Shown one piece after another: positions 1-7,582 of a DNA stretch of 30,000 nucleotides. This stretch comes from Sphaeroforma sirkka. Lineage: Eukaryota; Opisthokonta; Ichthyosporea; Ichthyophonida. Each line of letters begins with the position of its first letter. Position 1 is the first letter of the stretch. The notes under the pieces were generated by a model that did not search any database, had not been told where the DNA came from, and worked only from the letters and a program-made list of their open reading frames with translations. The DNA is taken from NCBI GenBank assembly GCA_001586965.3, contig LUCW03001652.1, positions 1-30,000 on the forward strand, in the 5' to 3' direction. The position numbers and the translations under genes are program-made.

Positions 1-36
1 CGCGGCGATTTGGTTGAGATACCGATTTAGACTGAA

Positions 37-189
37 GATACATTAGCTGATATAAATAAAGTTTCATCTGAAGAAAAGTTAAAAAAAGAAAAAGACTTAT
101 TGGATTTTGAGATTGGCGGGAGGACCAAAATCTATAAGTAGTAGTTTTGATCTTGATATTTTAGACTGACCGGAGGCCGTATTTCTACA
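37..189 (-). repeat. Truncated inverted LTR copy
   Basis: Read on the minus strand this begins with the same TGTAGAAATACGG terminus as the two full LTRs (at 189) and follows them for about 43 bp. It then skips roughly 190 bp (the equivalent of 465-657) and resumes to about the equivalent of 779, where similarity ends near position 37. It is therefore an internally deleted LTR fragment in the opposite orientation to the main element. The 232 bp between it and the 5' LTR (190-421) show no coding signal and no LTR similarity. Confidence 0.85.
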
Positions 190-421
190 TAGCCCCCCGT
201 AGCTTTTAGAACTACGAACGTACGTTAAGATACGATCTAGTTGGTAAAACGAAAACCAAAGTAAAAAACGGTTTCGGTCATGACTTATCGAGTAAGTATG
301 TGCCTATATGTACGAGCTCAAGACTCATGTTGTACTCTATGTCGTTTAGTATTTGGTCCAGTAACCATTTCCGATGTAGGCGCCTCACGTTTATTATTTG
401 GTAAGGTTATATCCAAAGGCT

Positions 422-1020
422 TGTAGAAATACGGCCTCCGGTCAGTCTAAAATATCAAGATCAATTGAGATACTACATTGGTTTTTATTTGTATTTTAAA
501 TAATTTAGTACAAGCTCTTTTTTCCAATATTTCCAAAGTGTTCTAAATTCACTTTGATGGCTCCAATAGCCTGAGTATTTGGTATGACTCATCTACTTGG
601 ACCTATTTGAGACATTAGTAGATGTAGGATATTATAAACTAAATTTTATAATCTCCGAACTACTACTTATAGATTTTGGTCCTCCCGCCAATCTCCAAAA
701 TCCAATAAGTCTTTTTTTTCTTTTTTTAACTTTTCTTCAGATGGAACTTTATTTATATCAGCTAATGTATTAACGTGACTTACGTTATTATGTCTATTTA
801 CAAATTAGGCAAGTGGTCATGAACACTTAGTACTTCTAGTGAAAATTATTCAATAAAGAACAGCTAGAGGTACGCCCTGTGTGATCGAGGATATTTAGGT
901 TCTTAACAAGAGGCAGTCCCGATCATTCTTACACAAGCTACCACTGCTAAATCCTAACTGACTAAATTGTATTTTAGTTTAATATAGTTTGAAACCTAGT
1001 AATTTCCATCGAAGTTTACA
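422..1020 (+). repeat. 5' long terminal repeat
   Basis: This is a 599-bp direct repeat of 6988-7582, starting TGTAGAAATACGG and ending CATCGAAGTTTACA, so it has the canonical TG...CA termini. The base before the repeat differs between copies (t at 421, a at 6987), which fixes the left edge. An AATAAA at 852-857 is a candidate polyadenylation signal. Confidence 0.92.
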
Positions 1021-1100
1021 TATTTTTTCAGTTATTTAGTAGTTACAGTAGTGTACTGCTTCTAGACTGTCTGACATCGATTTACTATCCAGCAAATACT

Positions 1101-1463
1101 ATGGCTAAGGGTACTTCTAAAGGCAAGGGAGCCGCTAGCTCTAAGCCTGCTAAGCCTGCCGAGGTTCCTGAGGTCCCTGTGGAAACACCTAGCCTGTCTG
1201 GAGTTGAGCCTGCCGAGGATACTGTTGGGGAAGCAAATTCTGAGGTTGGTACAGAGGATTGTTCTGAGGATGACTCGTCGGATCCTAAAGCCTTGGAAGA
1301 AGAGGTATCTACTACCGCGGAAAGGCTCGCCAGCGTCCGTGTATCACCTAGGAGTGAAGCTCAGGACCCCAGCTCCCCCCCCCTGACCACGTGCCGTCAA
1401 ATATTGGGGATAAACGTCGAAAGGCTGGAAAATTCGTGGATACGAATGTCGGGGGCATTATAA
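1101..1463 (+). pseudogene. gag N-terminal fragment, first tandem copy
   Basis: This 120-residue open frame starts MAKGTSKGKG, a lysine-rich start. It is followed by a Pro/Glu/Asp-rich low-complexity stretch and ends when the duplication breaks it. It is the duplicate of the gag start at 2072. It diverges after the C-run near residue 90, because this copy has one C-run length and the downstream copy another. It has no capsid or zinc-knuckle region of its own, so it is a dead duplicate unless spliced or frameshifted into something else. The start codon is the first ATG after the LTR leader and is shared by both copies. Confidence 0.7.
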
Positions 1464-1482
1464 CTCCACATCTAAAGGACAT

Positions 1483-1991
1483 CAAGCTCTTTTTCCAATA
1501 TTTCCAAAGTGTTCTAAATTCACTTTGATGGCTCCAATAGTCTGAGTATTTGGTATGACTCATCTACTTGGACCTATTTGAGACATTAGTAGATGTAGGA
1601 TATTATAAACTAAATTTTATAATCTCCGAACTACTACTTATAGATTTTGGTCCTCCCGCCAATCTCCAAAATCCAATAAGTCTTTTTTTTCTTTTTTTAA
1701 CTTTTCTTCAGATGGAACTTTATTTATATCAGCTAATATATTAACGTGACTTACGTTATTATGTCTATTTACAAATTAGGCAAGTGGTCATGAACACTTA
1801 GTACTTCTAGTGAAAATTATTCAATAAAGAACAGCTAGAGGTACGCCCTGTGTGATCGAGGATATTTAGGCTCTTAACAAGAGGCAGTCCCGATCATTCT
1901 TACACAAGCTACCACTGCTAAATCCTAACTGACTAAATTGTATTTTAGTTTAATATAGTTTGAAACCTAGTAATTTCCATCGAAGTTTACA
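1483..1991 (+). repeat. 5'-truncated LTR inside the duplication
   Basis: This is a copy of LTR positions 511-1020, with the same ...GAAGTTTACA end, joined directly to broken gag sequence at its left edge. It lacks the first 89 bp of the LTR. Confidence 0.9.
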
Positions 1992-2071
1992 TATTTTTCA
2001 GTTATTTAGTAGTTACAGTAGTGTACTGCTTCTAGACTGTCTGACATCGATTTTACTATCCAGCAAATACT

Positions 2072-2909
2072 ATGGCTAAGGGTACTTCTAAAGGCAAGGG
2101 AGCCGCTAGCTCTAAGCCTGCTAAGCCTGCCGAGGTTCCTGAGGTCCCTGTGGAAACACCTAGCCTGTCTGGAGTTGAGCCTGCCGAGGATACTGTTGGG
2201 GAAGCAAATTCTGAGGTTGGTACAGAGGATTGTTCTGAGGATGACTCGTCGGATCCTAAAGCCTTGGAAGAAGAGGTATCTACTACCGCGGAAAGGCTCG
2301 CCAGCGTCCGTGTATCACCTAGGAGTGAAGCTCAGGACCCCAGCTTGCCCCCCCCTGACCACGTGCCGTCAAATATTGGGGATAAACGTCGAAAGGCTGG
2401 AAAATTCGTGGATACGAATGTCCGGGGGGGGCATTATAACTCCACATCTAAAGGACACTCCAGCACAAATCCGGAGTGAAAAGGAAGTATTGGACCTGTC
2501 CGAAAATTTCCGTTTCGCCATCGATGGAGAAGCCATTCCATTCAGCTCAAATCTTGGGGCCGAAGCTGAGGACGCCATAACTCGACAACGAGTGGTTGGA
2601 TCCTCTCAATCTCGACGCCAATTGAACCGCACTGAAGCGCTCTTGAAGGAGCTAGCGGCAGCAGCAGTTGTGGACCCCTCTATCGTGTCCCACTTGGCTG
2701 ATATTCTTCCTATACCGAAGAAGAAAAACAATTCGGGCCGGGTTTCGAACCCGAGACCTACTGGTTTACCAGCCAGTACGTGTACCACTAAGCCAGTTAC
2801 CACTGGTGAGAGAGGAAATATTTCAAAATTTAATCTCTATAGCTCTGATGCTACCATTGACCATCCTCTTGACAAACCTAACCCTGTCAGAGGATATGAT
2901 CGTATGTAA
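2072..2909 (+). pseudogene. gag N-terminal region, frame-shifted
   Basis: The MAKGTSKGKG start (2072) opens a frame ending at 2479. A second frame covering 2175-2909 continues with more protein-like sequence (SEKEVLDLSENFRF, then a Lys/Arg and Ala-rich stretch). The switch must occur in the C8 run near 2347 or the G8 run near 2424, both of which differ in length from the tandem copy upstream. A stop at 2907-2909 separates it from the capsid-like part in the same frame. The region around residues 185-220 of the second frame is the antisense translation of a tRNA-like sequence. The calling as gag rests on position and on the downstream capsid and zinc-knuckle parts, not on recognisable motifs here. 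Confidence 0.65.
2731..2802 (-). other. tRNA-like unit antisense to gag
   Basis: The minus strand has an A box (TGGCTTAGTGG, 2785-2795) and a B box (GGTTCGAAACC, 2741-2751). There is a T-arm with five pairs around TTCGAAA and a five-pair anticodon stem ACTGG/CCAGT. Its loop is one base too long (CTGGTAAA). A T5 run (2724-2728) follows the 3' end, like an RNA polymerase III terminator. The acceptor stem does not pair (5' tggtaac against 3' cccgaat), so this is more likely a tRNA pseudogene or tRNA-derived insertion, possibly Thr(GGT)-like, than a working tRNA. It is also read through as part of gag on the plus strand. Confidence 0.6.
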
Positions 2910-2948
2910 CTCGATGAGGCTTACCATCCTCGTAATATCGACCCTTAT

Positions 2949-3841
2949 TTGTCAACTAACCCTGGTAATCACGATTTTGGCAATCGCTACACCAGTACCT
3001 CGTTAGAGAGTTCCTGCTCTAATCCTGAGGATGAGGAAGTGAGAACCAGACATACTCGTCTCAGGCTATTACGCTCTGGTATGCAAGTCCTTGAGGACCG
3101 GCTATTGAATGACTCTGACCTTGACGATAGGAAAGCGGATAACATTCGCTATCTAATCGATAACAAGAGAAAGGAAATAGACACCATCTTGGCACTAGCA
3201 GCCCGTAGCACTGAGCATGAGCCTCGTGAACGCTTAGAACCAAGCTTTATAAAGCAGCTAGGTAACGCGCAGGCTGAGGTCGATTTCTCTACTAATGAGA
3301 GTACAGTGGAGACACTGAAGGCCTTCGACCAACTTAAGGAGTCTGCCAGCCTTAGGGATAAGCAGATGATGAATGCCTTTATTCATTTCTGTGAGCCAGG
3401 TGAATGGCGAACTATCTTGAAAGCTCATGAGCCCAACTGGAAAGCCCTACCCTGGCACCAGTTGCGTGATAATATACTTAACACCTTTTTTTTGAAGATG
3501 CACGTGACCGTGAACTTCTAGAGTCTCGCAAGTCCTTTGCGAACGATACCACTATTCGAGGTGCTCTAGCTCATATGACACATATGAATACTCGGATGGG
3601 TGGTCGTACCTATACTGGCGAATATTTATTAATTTGTCAGATGATGGAGACTCTGGGAGCTAACCTCTTTAAGAAAGTCAATGATGACATCATCGCCTAT
3701 GGTGATTTGCGATCTATGCCTTGGTCTGTCTTTGAGAAGATAGTACACAAGCATACCAATTCCTCTACTAGAGTACTTAGTACCACGAGCTACACCCAGC
3801 CCACTAAGCGAAACGCAGTAGAGACTCAATACTGCGCGTAG
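2949..3841 (+). pseudogene. gag capsid-like region, one frameshift
   Basis: An open frame 2949-3521 carries a charged, coiled-coil-prone segment (about residues 35-75). It is followed by a block typical of retrotransposon Gag cores, with W and FF anchors (FCEPGEW, HEPNWKALPW, NTFF). At the T8 run (3486-3493) the frame shifts. The protein-like sequence continues in another frame to the stop at 3841 (from FANDTTIRGALAHM to the end). The frame of 2949 is the same as that of the upstream 2175-2909 piece, separated only by the stop at 2907. It would form the virus-like particle shell. Family assignment is by pattern and context. Confidence 0.7.
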
Positions 3842-3842
3842 T

Positions 3843-4115
3843 ACTAAGAAACCTCGCACTACTACTGGAGGGGGTACTGGCTCTACTTCTACCGAACCGA
3901 AAGGTGATAAGAAGGTGAGAGCGCCTTGCAAGAAGTGTGGTTACAACCTCACAAAACGTAATGGCAAGTGGAATGGTAGACACGACCCTGTTAAGTGTGC
4001 ACCAGGCAAGCCAGATTTTGGACACTATATGAAAGAGTGTGCTACTTGCAAGGGTACTAACGGTTGGCACAAAGAGGATTGCAAGGACTTACCGGACGTC
4101 CAAGTTAAGCACTGA
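3843..4115 (+). pseudogene. gag nucleocapsid part, zinc-knuckle-like
   Basis: The frame moves again just after the stop at 3841. This piece has a Thr/Gly/Ser-rich linker, then a lysine-rich section with CKKC, a distant C, and a second cluster CATCKGTNGWHKEDC. These Cys/His clusters resemble Gag zinc knuckles that bind RNA, although they do not follow the exact C-x2-C-x4-H-x4-C spacing. It ends 9 bases before the protease frame and is in the same reading frame as it, separated by a TGA at about 4113-4115. Confidence 0.65.
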
Positions 4116-4124
4116 CAGTACCAT

Positions 4125-4943
4125 ATGTGCGCACTAGAGCAAGATTATGAGAAAATGTTCAATAAAATCTATACCAAAGGAGATGAACGTATCTTTCAAA
4201 CAGTTTTCGTAAATGGAGAAAAAGTTATGGCACTATTTGATCCAGGGGCTGAAGTCTCTGCTATCTCATGCCGAGTAGCCTACGCTACAGATATGGCTGT
4301 CCATAACGAAACAACTGATTTAATCTTGGGAAATGGCAAAGTTACTACTTGCGAACAAGCCATTGACTATGCACACATAATGCTGTCAGACAGAAGAGAA
4401 GTGAAGACTCACCTAATCGTTACTGACATGTCTCAGAAATACGATTTAATTATAGGTATGACTGATCTTCTCAGTTTAGGTATAACACTCACTGGTCTGC
4501 CTAATGGGCAAGACCCGAATAAAGATCAGTCAGATGATAATATGTTAAAGATACCTAAACCTCCGGAAGGTGAAGCAAAGGATATGATTCCGCACTTCAC
4601 CGATATAATTATGGACTTAATTATACAAAACAGGAAGATTGCAATAACTGACTGGTGTATGTTTAAGTTCTCTAATGGGTACGTTAGACTTGACTTAACA
4701 AACGTCGACTTCTCTAAGTTAAAGTGTCCTTCACATAACTACGTGAGTTGGAGACACAAAGACGTTGTCAAAACCCAAATCGAAGATTGGTTAAAACAGA
4801 GTCTAATTGAAATCAATTATGATGCAACCCCAGTTAACTTAGCTCTCTTAGCGGTCGATCAATATAAATCTGATGGAACGTTTAGTAAAAACAAGAGTAG
4901 TACTAGACCTGTCGCCAATCAACAAACTAATTCCGCAACATAG
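4125..4943 (+). CDS. Retropepsin-like protease and RT N-terminus
   Basis: This is a 272-residue frame. Residues 30-120 look like a retroviral-type aspartic protease, with active-site segment LFDPGAEVSAIS (residues 38-49) and the later hydrophobic-Gly segment YDLIIGMTDLL (106-115). The catalytic triad reads D-P-G instead of the usual D-[ST]-G, which is odd. Residues 210-265 match the beginning of a Ty3/gypsy RT (QIEDWLKQSLIEINYDATPV and the basic SDGTFSK...TRPVAN part). The frame then stops at 4941-4943, and RT continues after further frame changes. Protease would mature the Gag and Pol proteins. The ATG at 4125 may not be the real start, since such frames are usually reached from gag. Confidence 0.8.
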   Translation: MCALEQDYEKMFNKIYTKGDERIFQTVFVNGEKVMALFDPGAEVSAISCRVAYATDMAVHNETTDLILGNGKVTTCEQAIDYAHIMLSDRREVKTHLIVTDMSQKYDLIIGMTDLLSLGITLTGLPNGQDPNKDQSDDNMLKIPKPPEGEAKDMIPHFTDIIMDLIIQNRKIAITDWCMFKFSNGYVRLDLTNVDFSKLKCPSHNYVSWRHKDVVKTQIEDWLKQSLIEINYDATPVNLALLAVDQYKSDGTFSKNKSSTRPVANQQTNSAT

Positions 4944-5058
4944 TTTTCCCTCCCTTACCTAAGATAAGCGAGATCTTTTCCAAGATACTACGCAAAATGG
5001 AGGTGCGACTATCTTTCCAAGATAGACTTAAAAGCTGCATTCCATCAACTACAGATAT
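4944..5058 (+). pseudogene. RT segment broken by small frameshifts
   Basis: This stretch encodes the expected middle of the RT, but in pieces. FPPLPKISEIFSKILR is in one frame (from 4946). YLSKIDLKAAFHQL, the RT motif containing the first catalytic Asp, is in another (from 5010). The downstream frame begins only after the T6 run near 5080. At least two one-base shifts are needed, so this copy of RT is not translatable as a single protein by normal decoding. Confidence 0.75.
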
Positions 5059-6987
5059 ATGAGCCTCATAGGAAATATTTTTTCCTTTACTTGGCAAGGT
5101 AAGAAGTACCAGTTTAAAGGTGCACCTGAAGGCTTACACATGTTACCTTCTTTCTTCCAACAAGTTATGATGGAACTATTTGCGGACCTGTCGTATAACG
5201 TATCAGTCTATTTAGATGATATAGTTATCTTTACAAAGACAGCACATGAACATGCTAAACTCGTTAAAGAAGTCTTAAAGCGACTTAATCATGCTAAACT
5301 TAAGATTAACGAAGACAAGTGTTCTTTTGCTCAAGATACTATACACTTACTTGGCTACAAAGTATCTGCAGCAGGGGTAGAAATTGATCCTGGCAAGAAA
5401 CAGTTTCTGTTGGATTTATCAACACCAATTACTGGAAGAGATGTGAACTCTGTGTGTGGGTTTGTTAACTTCTTCTTGGATTCGGTACCGCATCTTTCTC
5501 ATTACTTAAAGCCTTTCAGTCACCTACGGCTGCACAAAGGACCTTTGGGAAAGCTTTGGACTAAAGAATGTGATGATGCATTTAAACTAGTCAAAAGTAA
5601 AGTAATGGACGCACCCATCATGCAGTACCCTGTGGATGGTGTCCCATTCCAAGTAGCAACCGACGCTTCAGATCGAGCGGTAGGTGGAGTGCTTTACCAA
5701 ACGATAAATGGTAAACCGCGCTACATACAATTCTTTAGCAAGAGTTATAATAAGAGTCAACGGAATTACCCTACCGTTAAACAAGAGCTCCTTGTTATAG
5801 TTACTGCGCTAAGACAGTTTAAAGACTACCTTTATGGAAGTTACTTTACTGTCGCCTGTGATCAAAAGTCTTTAACATACTTAAAAGATATGAACCCTGA
5901 ATCACAGTTGGTGAGCCGCTGGCATGACATTATTGCCAAGTTCGCTTTTAATATAACACACATACCAGGAATACATAACCATCTTCCTGACATGCTCTCT
6001 CGACTTGTGCCCGACTACCAGAAAACAGTCAAGGAGTTATTAGCAACCGATTGGATGCTAAATAATAAATGGTTTAACCTCGCTCAATCACGATGGGGTC
6101 CATTTACTGTTGATATGTTCGCCGCAGAACATAACAAACAGGTTTCTGAATATAGGTCGTTGACTCATCCTAAAGGTGATGCATTTCAGCTTGACTTATC
6201 AGAGCATAATGTGTGGGCTAACCCACCTTGTCAACTCATCGCACAGTTGTTAAATTATGTTAATATTACTAAATCTACCATTACGCTGTGTTGTCCCTTA
6301 CGTAACTCCGACCCATGGATACGTGATTTAATTAATATGATTCAAGACGAACCTATTTATGTCGACCGTGAAACCGACACGTTCTTGTATCAGGGATCCT
6401 ATTCTATTAAGAAGACGCCTTGGAAACACACCATTGTTTGTCGCATCGGTCCTGCAGGTACCATTAAGTGGAAACCCTCAACCGAATTCTTAGCTAAACT
6501 AGAGGAGTCTAAAGAGTTTGAACAAAAGCTCAAGACTCGTACAACACATGCACCCAACAAGATTGCAGTCGAGGTAATGCCGATTGAAACGGCATTAGAT
6601 CGTAAAAACATGGAACTAGCTAAGGCCATGGATCAAAGACTCAAAACTCTACGAGAACCTGAAGCTTGCACTCAACTACTTAAAGCGCTGCTTAAAGAAC
6701 AGCCAGGAGGTGCGAAACAACTGAAGAAGATACTTCAACAATCTAATGTTGTCAATTATGTATCTCAGGAGTCTACCCCTCCTGATACTGAGGTTGCCCT
6801 TTCCAACAGGACTATGGTTCATCCAGCCAGCGTTACGCAGAATCTGACTGACTTAGAGGAGCTCGAAAGTAGAGTTAAAATTATACATAATTTAACGCAT
6901 CGAGCATATGAGCATACTTATAAAATGGCTATTCGTGCAGGGCTTGATCACCCGGTGCTAAAAGAAACCATACGTGAATTATACTAA
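5059..6987 (+). CDS. RT-RNase H-DIRS-type MT-like polyprotein, integrase stub
   Basis: This is a 642-residue frame. Residues 10-140 are the RT palm and thumb, with YLDD at 51-54 and LLGYKVS at 98-104. Residues 190-315 are a full Ty3/gypsy RNase H with TDAS (D202), E243, D268 and D311. Residues 345-465 resemble the methyltransferase-like domain that follows RNase H in DIRS retroelements: VDMFA (351-355), GDAFQLDLS (373-381), NVWANPPCQLI (384-394). NPP plays the part of the NPPY/DPPY motif of N6-adenine methyltransferases, but with C in place of the aromatic residue. Residues 466-600 are charged and unrecognised. Residues 602-642 have H610-x3-H614 and look like the first half of an integrase H2C2 finger. 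The frame stops at the base before the 3' LTR, where C-x2-C would come next. The ATG at 5059 is inside RT and is not the true start. Confidence 0.9.
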   Translation: MSLIGNIFSFTWQGKKYQFKGAPEGLHMLPSFFQQVMMELFADLSYNVSVYLDDIVIFTKTAHEHAKLVKEVLKRLNHAKLKINEDKCSFAQDTIHLLGYKVSAAGVEIDPGKKQFLLDLSTPITGRDVNSVCGFVNFFLDSVPHLSHYLKPFSHLRLHKGPLGKLWTKECDDAFKLVKSKVMDAPIMQYPVDGVPFQVATDASDRAVGGVLYQTINGKPRYIQFFSKSYNKSQRNYPTVKQELLVIVTALRQFKDYLYGSYFTVACDQKSLTYLKDMNPESQLVSRWHDIIAKFAFNITHIPGIHNHLPDMLSRLVPDYQKTVKELLATDWMLNNKWFNLAQSRWGPFTVDMFAAEHNKQVSEYRSLTHPKGDAFQLDLSEHNVWANPPCQLIAQLLNYVNITKSTITLCCPLRNSDPWIRDLINMIQDEPIYVDRETDTFLYQGSYSIKKTPWKHTIVCRIGPAGTIKWKPSTEFLAKLEESKEFEQKLKTRTTHAPNKIAVEVMPIETALDRKNMELAKAMDQRLKTLREPEACTQLLKALLKEQPGGAKQLKKILQQSNVVNYVSQESTPPDTEVALSNRTMVHPASVTQNLTDLEELESRVKIIHNLTHRAYEHTYKMAIRAGLDHPVLKETIRELY

Positions 6988-7582
6988 TGTAGAAATACGG
7001 CCTCCGGTCAGTCTAAAATATCAAGATCAATTGAGATAATACATTGGTTTTTATTTGTATTTTAAATAATTTAATACAAGCTCCTTTTCCAATATTTCCA
7101 AAGTGTTCTAAATTCACTTTGATGGCTCCAATAGCCTAAGTATTTGGTATGACTCATCTACTTGGACCTATTTGAGACATTAGTAGATGTAGGATATTAT
7201 GAACTAAATTTTATAATCTCCGAACTACTACTTATAGATTTTGGTCCTCCCGCCAATCTCCAAAATCCAATAAGTCTTTTTCTTTTTTTAACTTTTCTTC
7301 AAATGAAACTTTATTTATATCAGCTAATGTATTAACGTGACTTACGTTATTATGTCTATTTACAAATTAGGCAAGTGGTCATGAACACTTAGTACTCCTA
7401 GTGAAAATTATTCAATAAAGAACAGCTAGAGGTACGCCCTGTGTGATCGAGGATATTTAGGCTCTTAACAAGAGGCAGTCCCGATCATTCTTACACAAGC
7501 TACCACTGCTAAATCCTAACTGACTAAATTGTATTTTAGTTTAATATAGTTTGAAACCTAGTAATTTCCATCGAAGTTTACA
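6988..7582 (+). repeat. 3' long terminal repeat
   Basis: This is the direct repeat of 422-1020, 595 bp, starting TGTAG immediately after the pol stop codon and ending TTTACA. A few substitutions and small indels separate it from the 5' copy, for example a shorter T/C tract near 7276. Confidence 0.92.
7414..7419 (+). promoter_or_regulatory. Candidate polyadenylation signal in 3' LTR
   Basis: AATAAA lies within the 3' LTR, with the same motif at 852-857 in the 5' LTR. This is the expected place for 3' processing of the element transcript. Confidence 0.5.

Larger units (their letters stand above)
511..2458 (+). repeat. 972-bp tandem duplication of LTR plus gag start
   Basis: Two direct copies lie end to end, 511-1482 and 1483-2458. 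Each contains the 3' 510 bp of the LTR, the leader, and the first part of gag. The junction at 1483 jumps from gag sequence (aaaggacat) into the LTR at caagctct, a spot with short microhomology. Copies are nearly identical. They differ at homopolymers (C9 versus C8 near 1375/2347; G5 versus G8 near 1451/2424) and a few substitutions. Confidence 0.93.
422..7582 (+). mobile_element. Rearranged LTR retrotransposon, integrase truncated
   Basis: Paired direct LTRs (422-1020, 6988-7582) start TG and end CA and bracket gag, protease, RT, RNase H and a DIRS-type methyltransferase-like domain in that order. The order PR-RT-RH is that of Ty3/gypsy elements. Gag and the N-terminal RT are split by frameshifts. 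The integrase is reduced to the start of an H2C2 finger. I see no flanking target-site duplication (417-421 aggct versus 7583-7587 aattg), no TGG-type primer-binding site after either LTR copy at the 5' end, and no purine tract directly before the 3' LTR. The near-identical LTRs suggest a fairly young copy, while the frame breaks say it is not intact as given. Confidence 0.9.

Noticed and set aside
2731..2802. Functional tRNA gene
   Set aside because: The acceptor stem does not pair and the anticodon loop has 8 bases, so only a tRNA-like or pseudogene call is justified.
3480..3500. Programmed frameshift at T8 in gag
   Set aside because: Other shifts nearby are also at homopolymers and cannot all be programmed; error or decay is simpler.
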